A stretch of 38,822 bases of DNA. Source: Chloroflexota bacterium. GTDB taxonomy: Bacteria > Chloroflexota > Limnocylindria > Limnocylindrales > CSP1-4. This document shows positions 20,555 through 30,077 of the stretch, piece after piece (within the stretch, counting starts at the first letter, position 1; every line of letters starts with the position of its first letter). The notes beneath the pieces were generated by a model. It had not been told where the DNA came from. It did not search any database and saw nothing but the letters and a program-made list of their open reading frames with translations. A program made the translations under genes and the position numbers. The stretch covers positions 11,202 through 50,023 of the forward strand of contig PMBR01000052.1 in NCBI GenBank assembly GCA_003152995.1, given 5' to 3'.

Positions 20555-21385
20555 GTGGCGCAACTCAACGATTTCGTGGCAACGCATCTGGGCGTAATCG
20601 GCGTGGTGATCGTCGTCGGGTGCGTCGTCCTGGTTCTGATGATCCTCATGCTCTTCATCCAGTCGCGAAGGATCGCGCTGCTCAGTGAGCGCCTGGACGA
20701 CCTGACGCAGGGCGCCGACGGCCAGAGCCTCGAAGGCGTGCTCGACACTCACATCGACACGGTGATGCGCGTTGCCCGCGATCTCGACGAGCTGGTGGCG
20801 CGAACGGCAATGCTCGAAGGCGGCGCCAGACTGCATTTCGGGCGGCTCGGCATCGTGCGCTTCAATCCGTTCGACGACACGGGCGGCAACCAGAGCTTCG
20901 CCCTGGCCATGCTCGACGCGAACAACGACGGCTTCGTGTTCAGCAGCCTCCATTCGCGGACCGGAACCCGGCTGTACGCGAAGGCGATCTTCGGCGGCCA
21001 GAGCGAGACGACGCTGGGCGCCGAGGAAGCGCAGGCGGTGGAGATCGCCGTCTCCCAGGGCGGCGGAACGCCGGCGTCGAAGGCGACCAAGGCCGCCGCG
21101 GCGCGCATCGCGGCAGGCAAGAGCGTCGGCCGCGGGAAGACGACCGGTTCCACGAGCCGACCGGCCAGGACGGTCGTGGCCGCGCCGGCGGCCGTGCCCG
21201 CGCCTGCGGCCGTACGCGAGGCTGCGCCGGTGGCCGTGCCCGTGGCGGTGGCCATACGCGAGGCTGCGCCGGTGGCCATACGCGAGGCTGCGCCGGTGGC
21301 CGTCGAGTCCGCTTCAGCCGATGGCCAGACTCCCGACGCCCCTACTGCGCCCGCCGAGGCGGGCTCAGCAACACCGTCGGTCTGA
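20555..21385 (+). CDS. DUF4446 family protein with N-terminal TM and Ala/Pro/Val repeat tail
   Basis: GTG at 20555 with GCGGAGG upstream; GGARLHFGRLGIVRFNPFDDTGGNQSFALAMLDANNDGFVFSSLHSRTGTRLYAKAI is DUF4446-like. Confidence 0.88.
   Translation: MAQLNDFVATHLGVIGVVIVVGCVVLVLMILMLFIQSRRIALLSERLDDLTQGADGQSLEGVLDTHIDTVMRVARDLDELVARTAMLEGGARLHFGRLGIVRFNPFDDTGGNQSFALAMLDANNDGFVFSSLHSRTGTRLYAKAIFGGQSETTLGAEEAQAVEIAVSQGGGTPASKATKAAAARIAAGKSVGRGKTTGSTSRPARTVVAAPAAVPAPAAVREAAPVAVPVAVAIREAAPVAIREAAPVAVESASADGQTPDAPTAPAEAGSATPSV
21209..21298 (+). repeat. 24-bp repeat gcc(g/a)tacgcgaggctgcgccggtg, three copies (two adjacent, one separated by 18 bp)
   Basis: Copies at 21209-21232, 21251-21274, 21275-21298; encodes A(V/I)REAAPV. 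Confidence 0.93.
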
Positions 21386-21442
21386 ACGACGAGCCGGGCG
21401 TCGTGACACGCGAGATGTCACTGCGACGGCGATCCTAGGGGC

Positions 21443-24400
21443 ATGCCTCGACCGTCCCGCAGAACCGCGCCGCGAGAACCCGCCCACCTGGAGCAGATAC
21501 CGGTGTGGGACGCCCCGCCGGAAACACCACAGGTATCGCCGGCCGCGTCCGGAGTCGATGCCCTGCTGGCCGGTCTCAACGTCGAGCAACGGCGCGCGGT
21601 GTGCCACGACGAGGGGCCGCTGCTCGTAGTCGCCGGCGCCGGGACCGGCAAGACGCAGGTCATCACGCGTCGAATCGCGTGGCTGATCGGAACGCGACGT
21701 GCCCGCCCTTCGGAGATCCTGGCTCTCACCTTCACGGACAAGGCCGCAGAGGAGATGCAGGCACGGGTGGACCAGCTCGTGCCCTACGGATACACGGACG
21801 CGGCCATATCGACCTTCCATGCCTTTGGGGATCGGATCGTGCGCGAGTTCGCACTGGAACTCGGGCTGCCGACGGACACACGCGTGCTGACACGGCCCGA
21901 GGTCGTGATCTTCCTGCGCGAGCGGCTCTTCGAGTTCGAGCTGGACGAGTACCGGCCGCTGGGTGACCCGACGCGCTTCCTGGGCGCACTGGCGACGCTC
22001 TTTAGTCGCTGCAAGGATGAGGACGTCAGCCCGCAGTCATATCTCGATTTCGCGGCCGGATTGGTGAAGGCGGCCGAAGCGGCCGGGGCAGTCGAGGTGG
22101 TGGGCGACGAGGTCGAGGCGCTGCGCGAGCGCGCCAGACGTGAAACGGAGCTTGCCCGAGCTTATGCGCGTTACCAGGTGCTGCTCCGAGAGGCGGGTCT
22201 GATCGATTTCGGCGACCAGGTGAGCCTCGCCCTTCGACTCCTGCGCGAGTCTCCGGCCGCCAGGTGGGAACTCCAGCGCCGATACCGCTACGTCCTCGTG
22301 GACGAGTTCCAGGACACCAACCGGGCCCAGTCGGAGCTCGTTGAGTTGTTGACCGCCACGCACGGGAACGTCGTGGTCGTCGGCGACGACGACCAGTCGA
22401 TCTACAAATTCCGCGGCGCGGCGATCAGCAATATCCTCGAGTTCAAGCGCCTCCATCCGAAATGTCGCCAGGTCGTGCTGCGCCGCAACTACCGTTCCCG
22501 TGCGCCGATCCTCGACGCGAGCTACAGGCTGGTTCGATTTAACGACCCGGACCGCCTCGAGGTCCGCAACGGGATAGACAAACGCCTGATCGCCGAGAGA
22601 CGAGGCGTCGAGCGCCCGGTCCGACATCTCGGCTTCGCCACAGGCTCGGAAGAGGCGGACTGGGTAGCTCGCGAGATCGCCGCCCGCGTCGCGTCTGGCT
22701 CGCGGCCGAAGGACTTCGCGATCCTGGTGCGAGCCAACGTCGACGCGGACCCGGTGCTTCGCAGCCTGAACATCGCCGCCGTGCCGTGGCGATTCTCCGG
22801 GACCTCAGGGCTGTACGCGAGGCCTGAGATCCGGCTTCTGCTGGCGTTCCTGCGCTCCATAGCGGACCTCTCCTCGAGCGTGGATCTGTATGCGCTGGCG
22901 GCTTCCGGGTTGTACAACCTGGGCGGCGAGGACCTGACCGCGATCGTCAATGCCGCCCGACGCCGCAACCGCTCGCTGTGGGACATGGTGGAGGAATTGA
23001 CGCGACAACCCGGGCTGCTGCGGCTTTCTCCGGATACGCGGGCAATCCTCGAGCGGCTGGTGGCGGACATCCGCCGCTACACGGACCTGGCCCATGAACG
23101 GCCGGCCGGTGAACTGCTCTACCAATTCCTGCGCCAGAGCGGGATTCTGGCGCGGCTCGCTTCCACCGAGTCCGTGGCGGCCGAAGAGGCACTCTCGAAC
23201 ATCTCTCGCTTCTTCGACATCGTCCGCTCGCAGTCAGATCTGCTCCCGGACGATCGAGTCGTGTTCGTTGCCCGCCACTTGCAGACGCTGATCGACGCGG
23301 GCGACGACCCGGCCACCGCCGAGCTCGATCCCGACGCGGACGCGGTCGCGGTTCTGACGGTGCACAAGGCCAAGGGGCTCGAGTTTCCGGTGGTGTTCAT
23401 GATCGGCCTGGTGGACGGCCGCTTCCCGGCTCGCACGAGGCGTGAGCCGCTGGGCTTGCCCACGGACCTGGTCAAGGAGGTCCTGCCGGAAGGCGACGCC
23501 CATTTGCAGGAGGAGCGGCGGCTTTGCTACGTGGGTATGACCCGCGCCCGCGACGAGCTGGTTCTGAGCCACGCGGCCGACTACGGCGGCAAGCGCGTGC
23601 GGCGAGTATCCCAGTTCGTTCTGGAGGCGCTCGACCTGCCCGCGGCGAGCTCGACCGGTCGAATCTCCGCCGATGCGACCCTGTCGCCGCTCGAGCGGCT
23701 GGCTTCATTCGAGCCGAAGGCTGCTCCGGCCGAGCCCGGACGGGGTGCAGTCGAAGGTCCGCTCACTCTGAGCTTCTACCAGGTGGACGACTACTTGACC
23801 TGCCCGCTCAAGTACAAGTACGTCCACGTCCTGCGCGTGCCCATCGCTCCCCACCATTCGATCGTCTACGGCTCGGCGCTGCACCAGGCAGTCCAGGAAT
23901 TCCACCGCCGCCAGGCCAAGGGCTATGTCATGAGCGAGGAGGAGTTGGACGCGGCGTTCGATCGGGCGTGGTCGAACGAAGGCTTCATGACGCGAGAGCA
24001 CGAGGAGGCTCGCCTGGCGGCCGGTCGGGCCGCGCTGCGCGGGTTCCGGGCGGGGCAAATGCGGCCCGAGGCGATCGTGCCCGCGTATGTGGAGCGCGAG
24101 TTCAGCTTCCTGCTCGACGGGGATCGGATTCGCGGCCGAATGGACCGCGTCGACATCGAAAGATTGCCGCAAGGCGAGGGCGCCGCAGCCACGCAGGTTC
24201 GTGACGGGGCAGGCGAGCGCCAGCACGCCGACGTCGCCTCGCCTGCGCTGCCTGGATTGCATCCGGAGCGGGTCACGATCACGGACTACAAGTCGAGCGA
24301 CGTGCGCGACCCGGCCAAAGCGAAAGAACGTGCCCGCGACTCGCTCCAGCTGCAGATCTACGCCATGGCCTACCAGGCCGAATCCGGCCGACTGCCCGAT

Positions 24401-24598
24401 GCCGTGCAACTCTGGTTTCTCGAGTCGGGCCTTGTGGGTCGGGTGGAGGTGGACGAAAAGAGGCTGGACAAGGCCCGGAAGTCGATACGCCAGGCGGCTG
24501 CTGGAATACGCGCCCTCAACTTCGGGGCCACACCGGAGTACATCGCCTGCGGCTACTGCGCCTTCCGGGACATCTGTCCGTCGAGCGCCGCGAAATGA
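21443..24598 (+). CDS. UvrD/PcrA-like SF1A DNA helicase fused to C-terminal PD-(D/E)XK nuclease with Cys cluster
   Basis: VVAGAGTGKTQVITRRIAWLI, LVDEFQDTNRAQSELV, VVGDDDQSIYKFRGA, TVHKAKGLEFPVVF, CYVGMTRARDELVLS; nuclease RGRMDRVD...ITDYKSS...LQIYAMAYQ; LTCPLKYKY + CGYCAFRDIC. Confidence 0.94.
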   Translation: MPRPSRRTAPREPAHLEQIPVWDAPPETPQVSPAASGVDALLAGLNVEQRRAVCHDEGPLLVVAGAGTGKTQVITRRIAWLIGTRRARPSEILALTFTDKAAEEMQARVDQLVPYGYTDAAISTFHAFGDRIVREFALELGLPTDTRVLTRPEVVIFLRERLFEFELDEYRPLGDPTRFLGALATLFSRCKDEDVSPQSYLDFAAGLVKAAEAAGAVEVVGDEVEALRERARRETELARAYARYQVLLREAGLIDFGDQVSLALRLLRESPAARWELQRRYRYVLVDEFQDTNRAQSELVELLTATHGNVVVVGDDDQSIYKFRGAAISNILEFKRLHPKCRQVVLRRNYRSRAPILDASYRLVRFNDPDRLEVRNGIDKRLIAERRGVERPVRHLGFATGSEEADWVAREIAARVASGSRPKDFAILVRANVDADPVLRSLNIAAVPWRFSGTSGLYARPEIRLLLAFLRSIADLSSSVDLYALAASGLYNLGGEDLTAIVNAARRRNRSLWDMVEELTRQPGLLRLSPDTRAILERLVADIRRYTDLAHERPAGELLYQFLRQSGILARLASTESVAAEEALSNISRFFDIVRSQSDLLPDDRVVFVARHLQTLIDAGDDPATAELDPDADAVAVLTVHKAKGLEFPVVFMIGLVDGRFPARTRREPLGLPTDLVKEVLPEGDAHLQEERRLCYVGMTRARDELVLSHAADYGGKRVRRVSQFVLEALDLPAASSTGRISADATLSPLERLASFEPKAAPAEPGRGAVEGPLTLSFYQVDDYLTCPLKYKYVHVLRVPIAPHHSIVYGSALHQAVQEFHRRQAKGYVMSEEELDAAFDRAWSNEGFMTREHEEARLAAGRAALRGFRAGQMRPEAIVPAYVEREFSFLLDGDRIRGRMDRVDIERLPQGEGAAATQVRDGAGERQHADVASPALPGLHPERVTITDYKSSDVRDPAKAKERARDSLQLQIYAMAYQAESGRLPDAVQLWFLESGLVGRVEVDEKRLDKARKSIRQAAAGIRALNFGATPEYIACGYCAFRDICPSSAAK

Positions 24599-25437
24599 TG
24601 GAACGCGGACAGAGCCAGCGCGAACCTGGCTACCTCGAGCTCGGGCAATCGATCGAGGCCGTCACGCTGGACTTCGGGAACACGCTGGTGCCGTTCCCGA
24701 GAGCGTCGATGAGCGGTGTCGTCTCGGAGACGGCGGATCGCGCCGCCTCCCGTTGGGGTTTCGCGGCGGACGAGTTCGTTCGGGTTTGGGGCGAGGAACG
24801 ACTCCGCCAGCTGACCGAAGAGGTCCCACTGGGCCGCGAGGCGGACATGGATATCCGGGCCGCGAGGGTGCTGGCCAGGCTTCGAGGCCGCCCGGCGCCG
24901 CCCGCCGAAGTGCGCTGGGATGACGGCGAGGCAGGGAGCTGGTCGCGCCCGGACGAGGTCGACGCGATCCTCGACGCCTACGCCTCCGCGTTCGTGCGCC
25001 AGACACCGGTTCCTCCGGAAATCGGTCCGATGCTCGAGTCGTTGGCCTCGCGGTACTCCCTCGCGATCCTGTCGAACTGGCCGATAGCGCTTGCGGTGGA
25101 GAGGTACCTGGACGCCGCCGGCTGGTCGACGCATCTCGGCGCCGTGGTCATCTCGCAGCGAGTGGGCGCAATCAAGCCGCGGCCTGAGATATTCCGCGCG
25201 GCGGCAAGGGCACTTCACGTGCCATCCGGCCCTCGGCTGCTCCACGCCGGCGACGATCTCGGGGCGGACGTGGCCGGGGCACAGGCGGTCGGCTGGCGGG
25301 CCGCCTGGGTGCGGATCAAACCGGAGGGCTCTCCGCTTCCGGTCGCACCGTCGTCGGCTACCGAGCGCCCCGACATTGTCATAGATCGCGTGACCGACCT
25401 GCCGCGGGCGCTTGGACTCCGCGCTCGTCGCGGGTAA
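24595..25437 (+). CDS. HAD superfamily hydrolase
   Basis: ATGA overlap with helicase stop; VTLDFGNTLVPF (motif I), LAILSNWP, IKPRPEIFRAAARAL, LHAGDDLGADVAGAQAVGWRAAWV. Confidence 0.93.
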   Translation: MMERGQSQREPGYLELGQSIEAVTLDFGNTLVPFPRASMSGVVSETADRAASRWGFAADEFVRVWGEERLRQLTEEVPLGREADMDIRAARVLARLRGRPAPPAEVRWDDGEAGSWSRPDEVDAILDAYASAFVRQTPVPPEIGPMLESLASRYSLAILSNWPIALAVERYLDAAGWSTHLGAVVISQRVGAIKPRPEIFRAAARALHVPSGPRLLHAGDDLGADVAGAQAVGWRAAWVRIKPEGSPLPVAPSSATERPDIVIDRVTDLPRALGLRARRG

Positions 25438-25482
25438 TAGCCGCGCTGCGACCCGGGCCCGGGTCGGCCTTAGACTTTCGGC

Positions 25483-25857
25483 ATGGACCTGCGCGACCGC
25501 ACGGGCAACTACTTCTTCGTACTGATGGCCATGGCCGCGTGGGCGGGGGTCTTCGATGTGCTGTCGACAACCTATCCGCGCGCAAACGCGACCAATGGCC
25601 TGGTGGGCGCCGGAGTGATCGGCCTGGCCTGCGGAGTGACGATGGTTCCGTTCTTCTGGCTGGCCGTTTTCGCTCGCCATCGGCGGATCGCCTTCCGCGG
25701 GGATTGGTCGCGCGCGATCAGGCGTGGCGCCTGGGTGGCAATGGTCGTGACGATTCTGATCGCGCTCCGGATCCAGGGCGTGCTGAGCCTGCCGATCGCT
25801 GTCTTCGTTGCTGCGCTGGTCGTCCTGGCGGAGACAGTTCTTTCCGTTGAGCGCTGA
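25483..25857 (+). CDS. Small membrane protein of unknown function (about 4 TM)
   Basis: Hydrophobic segments through the whole ORF; -10-like TAGACT 6 nt before ATG. Confidence 0.75.
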   Translation: MDLRDRTGNYFFVLMAMAAWAGVFDVLSTTYPRANATNGLVGAGVIGLACGVTMVPFFWLAVFARHRRIAFRGDWSRAIRRGAWVAMVVTILIALRIQGVLSLPIAVFVAALVVLAETVLSVER

Positions 25858-25915
25858 TGGCGACAATCGCGTTCGCCGCCTTCCCTGCTGGTAGCGGCGC
25901 GTTACCCTGTATGCG

Positions 25916-26746
25916 ATGACGGAGTTGCGTCGCGATCCTGACACCGCCGCCGCTCTGGCGCGGCTGTACGACGTGGACCTGCTCGACGATCCGGGCGACA
26001 TCGATCTGTATCTCGCGCTGGCCGCACGGACCGGCGGGCCCATCCTGGAACTTGCCGCGGGTTCCGGCCGAGTGGCGATCCCGCTCGCCCAGGCCGGCTA
26101 TGAAGTCACCGCGGTCGACATCGACCCCGCGATGCTGGCTCGCCTCGATCGGAAGCTCGCGGAAACCGCCGGGGCCGGGCCGGAAGTTCGCGGGCGCGTC
26201 CACTCGGTCGGGGGTGACCTGGTCGGTCTGGACCTCTCGGACGGCACTCAGTTCGGGCTGGCGATTCTCGCGCTGAACTCCATTCTCCTGCTCGATTCAC
26301 GCGAGAAACAGCGAGCTGCCCTGCAGACGATGGCCCGTCACCTTGCCCCGGGAGGATTGGCCGTCGTCGACGTCTGGCTGCCGGCGGCCGACGAACTGGC
26401 CCGCTACGACGGGCGGCTCGGCCTTGAATACGTCCGCACAGATCCCGAGACGGGCCTCATCGTGACCAAGACCGCCAGCGCGGAGCATGAACCGACGCGC
26501 GGCCGCGTGGAGTTGACCTCGATCTACGAGGAGGGACAGCAAGGCGGCGCCTCTCGACGCTGGGTTCGGCAGGATCGATTGAGACTGATCAGCCCGGATG
26601 AGCTGGCAGAGATGGCTGAGGATGCCGGCCTGATAGTCGAGGTTCTGGGGGGCTCATACGATCTGGAGCCATTGGTCAACCATGACGAACGGGCCATCCT
26701 TATAGCGCGGAGGCGGGGGAGGACCGCAGCCGCTTCCTTGCTATAG
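25916..26746 (+). CDS. Class I SAM-dependent methyltransferase
   Basis: GGPILELAAGSGRVAIPLAQAGYEVTAVDIDPAMLARLDRKL motif I/post-I. Confidence 0.93.
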   Translation: MTELRRDPDTAAALARLYDVDLLDDPGDIDLYLALAARTGGPILELAAGSGRVAIPLAQAGYEVTAVDIDPAMLARLDRKLAETAGAGPEVRGRVHSVGGDLVGLDLSDGTQFGLAILALNSILLLDSREKQRAALQTMARHLAPGGLAVVDVWLPAADELARYDGRLGLEYVRTDPETGLIVTKTASAEHEPTRGRVELTSIYEEGQQGGASRRWVRQDRLRLISPDELAEMAEDAGLIVEVLGGSYDLEPLVNHDERAILIARRRGRTAAASLL

Positions 26747-26753
26747 TCGGTCT

Positions 26754-27896
26754 GTGGCGACCACCACCTCTATCCGATTGCTTGTTGCGGAAGACGTTCC
26801 GCAGGTGAGCCAGCACGTCCGAAACCTGCTGAGCATACAGTCGCAGGTGAAGCTGCTGGAGGTTTTCGCCGACGGCTCGAAGGTCGTCGAGGCTGTGAGG
26901 CAGCTCCGCCCCGACGTCGTCATGGTCGACCTGTTGCTTCAGGGCAAGGTCAAAGGACCCCAGCTCATCGAGAAGCTGCGCGATTCGGGGCTGGATATCC
27001 CCGTCGTCGTCCTGACGGTGCCCCAGCACCCCCTGGCCCGCGATCCGAACCGCGGTATAGATGCCGTGCTGACGCTCCCGTTCAGCGGCTTCGAGCTGGT
27101 CAACACGCTGGCTCACGTCATGACCGACCGCCAGTCCCGGGCTGCGGGTGCGTGCCGCGTCGTTTCGGTCTTCTCTCCGAAGGGCGGCGTCGGCAAGACC
27201 ACGATCGCCTTCAACCTTGCGGTAGCCCTGAGTCAGCTGGGCGTTTCGACGGCACTGATCGATGGCAGCCTGCAGTACGGCGACCTGAGGGCGCTGCTCA
27301 AGGTGCCGGACGATGTCCCGTCGATCCTCGACCTGCCCACGGATCGGGTCCAGGAGTCGGATCTGCACGACGTGATGTGGCGCGACCCGGCGGGGATCGA
27401 CATCCTCCTGGCTCCGCCACGCGTGGAGATGGCGGAGATGGTCACCGCCCGCGACGTCGAGAAGACGATCTCGATCCTGCGCCGCCTGTACGAGGCCGTC
27501 GTGATCGATACACCAACTTCCCTTTCTGAGGTCACGCTGGCGTTCCTCGACGCCTGCGATCTGATCCTCTCGATCGTGACATACGACACGACCACGATCC
27601 ACAACACCGTCGCCGTCGCGGAGGCGTTCGCGTCGATCGGCTACACCGCCGACAAGGTCCACTATCTGGTGAACCGGGCCGACTCCAGCGGCGGCATGAG
27701 CCGGGACGAGCTGGCCCGAGCGCTCGGTCGCAAGCCGGACTTCGAGGTCGTTTCCGACGGCCGCCTCGTCGTTCAGGCGAACAACGAGGGCATGCCTTTT
27801 GTGGTCGCAAGCCCCGAGGCCGCCGTGAGCCGGGACGTGCGCCGTGTGGCGGCGACCATCGCCGGACGCGCGGCCGGGGCTCCAGTGAGACACTGA
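26754..27896 (+). CDS. CpaE/TadZ-like protein: receiver domain + MinD/ParA-type ATPase
   Basis: GTG start; IRLLVAEDVPQVSQHVRNLL...DVVMVDLLLQ receiver; VVSVFSPKGGVGKTTIAFNLAVAL deviant Walker A. Confidence 0.92.
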   Translation: MATTTSIRLLVAEDVPQVSQHVRNLLSIQSQVKLLEVFADGSKVVEAVRQLRPDVVMVDLLLQGKVKGPQLIEKLRDSGLDIPVVVLTVPQHPLARDPNRGIDAVLTLPFSGFELVNTLAHVMTDRQSRAAGACRVVSVFSPKGGVGKTTIAFNLAVALSQLGVSTALIDGSLQYGDLRALLKVPDDVPSILDLPTDRVQESDLHDVMWRDPAGIDILLAPPRVEMAEMVTARDVEKTISILRRLYEAVVIDTPTSLSEVTLAFLDACDLILSIVTYDTTTIHNTVAVAEAFASIGYTADKVHYLVNRADSSGGMSRDELARALGRKPDFEVVSDGRLVVQANNEGMPFVVASPEAAVSRDVRRVAATIAGRAAGAPVRH

Positions 27897-27900
27897 GGAA

Positions 27901-28839
27901 GTGTCCGACCAGCGTCCCATCGGCGTTTTCGACTCTGGTGTCGGCGGATTGACCGTCCTGCGCGAGATCTTGCGCAGGCTGCCGTTCGAGTCGACGGTCT
28001 ATCTGGGCGACAACGCTCGCGCCCCGTACGGCACCCGCACCGACGACGAGGTTCGACGGTTCAGTGTTGAGGCCTTGGACGCGCTCGTGCGGCGAGACGT
28101 GAAGGCGCTCGTCGTGGCCTGCAACACCTCGACTTCCGTCGCCCTTGCCGATTTCCGGCGCCGCTACGATCTGCCGGTCCTGGGCGTGGTGCGGCCGGGA
28201 GCCGCGGCGGCGGCGCTGGCGACGCGGACGCGACGAGTGGGAGTGATAGCCACGCCGGCCACGGTGCGGTCCCGGGCCTATTTCAACGCGATCAAGGACG
28301 AGAACCCGGCCGTAGAGGTGTATGAGCACGCCACTCCGACGCTCGTGCCGCTCGTCGAGGCCGGGCGACTCTCTGGTCCGGAAGTGGAGGAGGCGGTTCG
28401 CCGTGCGCTGGCCCCGCTGCTTGGGGAGCGGAACGAGGACGGCGATTTCATCTTCCCCATGCCCCCTTCCGCTCGAATCGACACGCTCCTTTTGGGCTGT
28501 ACTCACTATCCGCTGCTCTCGGCGGTTCTGCGCGAATGCGTGGGCGACTCGGTGGCGATCGTGGATTCGGCGACGGCGACGGCCTCCTCGCTGGCGGAGC
28601 TGCTGTCGGTGAACGGCCTCGAGGCGCCCGGGACAACGCGCGGCACGGCCGCCGATGCGGGCATGGCCGGCCACGAGGCGCCGAACGAGACGCTCGCCAC
28701 GGCAACGCATCGCCAGCTGACGACCGGTGACGTGGCCGCCTTCCGGGTCGTCGCGCAGCGGATGTTCGGCGAGGCGTTCCCGGACGTCGAGGCGGTCGAG
28801 CTGGGAGTTGCGGGGGCGGGTCAGGTCGGATCTTCGTGA
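27901..28839 (+). CDS. murI: Glutamate racemase
   Basis: RPIGVFDSGVGGLTVLREI, YLGDNARAPYGTR, VVACNTSTSVAL, LLLGCTHYPLL. Confidence 0.97.
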   Translation: MSDQRPIGVFDSGVGGLTVLREILRRLPFESTVYLGDNARAPYGTRTDDEVRRFSVEALDALVRRDVKALVVACNTSTSVALADFRRRYDLPVLGVVRPGAAAAALATRTRRVGVIATPATVRSRAYFNAIKDENPAVEVYEHATPTLVPLVEAGRLSGPEVEEAVRRALAPLLGERNEDGDFIFPMPPSARIDTLLLGCTHYPLLSAVLRECVGDSVAIVDSATATASSLAELLSVNGLEAPGTTRGTAADAGMAGHEAPNETLATATHRQLTTGDVAAFRVVAQRMFGEAFPDVEAVELGVAGAGQVGSS

Positions 28840-30077
28840 GCGGCCGATCGGATCAGCGGCGGGATGGCGGGTCGTCAGGGCGAAATCCATCGGGCCGGCC
28901 GGGGTGGCGCCGCGATGCGTTCCTGCAGGCCGGACTGCTGGTCGGAGCCGCCGTGGGGGCCGCGGCCACCGTCATGGGCCGGCGAATGGAACGCTCGGCG
29001 AGGCGTGGCCTGATCGACTGGCGCGCCGCAGAGAGGATCGCGGTCGATCGCGTCCGAAATTCACCGGGGACGCTGACAGCATATGAGCTCGCGGCTGCCG
29101 AGCCCGTGTACGCCGCGGCGATGAGGGAGATCGTGCCCGCCCTGGAAGCCGCCCTCGGGACCGAACTCCCTGGCATCGTCGAGCGCAGCGGCGTCGTCTC
29201 TCGCGAAGACTGGGTGCGCGCCAACGTCTCGACCTTCTCCGGGTTGATCGGCAGGATCGAAGGCAGCCTCCTGGACCAGGTCATTCCGCCGGGATCGGGT
29301 TTCGTCAAGGCATCGATGGCGATCGCCAATCGCGCCGTCTCCACCCGCCAGATCGCCTACTTGCTGGGCTTTCTCGGGCAGCGCGTCCTGGGCCAGTACG
29401 ACCTGGCGATCCTTTCGGCCGAGTCGAGCCCGGGACGCCTGCTCTTCCTCGACGAGAACATCAGACGGGTCGCGGCCAGCCTCGACGTGCCCCTGAACCC
29501 GTTCCGGACGTGGATTGCCCTGCACGAATCCACTCACGCGTTCGAGTTCGAGGCCCATCCGTGGCTCCGGCCGTACCTCGCGGAGCGACTGGAGCGGCAG
29601 CTGACGTCGCTATCGTCGGACGTGTCGGTCCTCAGCCGCGAAACCGTTTCGCGTCTCGGTCGCGCTCTTCGCGGCGACAGCCGGGGTGGGAACTGGATGG
29701 AAGGGCTCATGAGCGACGAGCAGCGGCGCGAATTCCGCGAGATCCAGGCAGTGATGAGCCTTCTGGAGGGTTTTGGCGACTATGTCATGGATGAGGTCGG
29801 CCGCGATCTGGTTCCGGAGGTTGAGCTGATTAGCACCCGGTTCCACGCCCGACGGGAGCAGCGGACGGGCGTCGAGCGGGCCGTGATGCGAGTCACCGGG
29901 CTGGACCTCAAGATGGAGCAATACAAGCAAGGCGAGGCTTTCGTGGCCGCTATCGCTCGAGCTCGAGGAGCAGAGGCACTGCGGGTGTTGTGGGCGGGCC
30001 CGGAAACGATGCCGCTGCCGGAGGAGATCGATCTGCCTTCGCTGTGGGTGGCCCGGGTTCTGGCGGAGCCGAGATGA
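28836..30077 (+). CDS. Zinc-dependent metalloprotease of the coenzyme-F420-biosynthesis-associated type
   Basis: HExxH: WIALHESTHAFEFEAHPWLRPYLAERL; family recognised from HESTHAFEFEAHPWL context; GTGA overlap with murI stop. Confidence 0.85.
   Translation: MSGRSDQRRDGGSSGRNPSGRPGWRRDAFLQAGLLVGAAVGAAATVMGRRMERSARRGLIDWRAAERIAVDRVRNSPGTLTAYELAAAEPVYAAAMREIVPALEAALGTELPGIVERSGVVSREDWVRANVSTFSGLIGRIEGSLLDQVIPPGSGFVKASMAIANRAVSTRQIAYLLGFLGQRVLGQYDLAILSAESSPGRLLFLDENIRRVAASLDVPLNPFRTWIALHESTHAFEFEAHPWLRPYLAERLERQLTSLSSDVSVLSRETVSRLGRALRGDSRGGNWMEGLMSDEQRREFREIQAVMSLLEGFGDYVMDEVGRDLVPEVELISTRFHARREQRTGVERAVMRVTGLDLKMEQYKQGEAFVAAIARARGAEALRVLWAGPETMPLPEEIDLPSLWVARVLAEPR

Noticed and set aside
24553-26043. 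496-aa minus ORF spanning HAD, membrane protein and methyltransferase
   Set aside because: Crosses several real genes and intergenic gaps; no signature.
26700-28890. 406-aa and 452-aa minus ORFs antisense to the CpaE-like and murI genes
   Set aside because: Compositional artefacts opposite clear coding genes.
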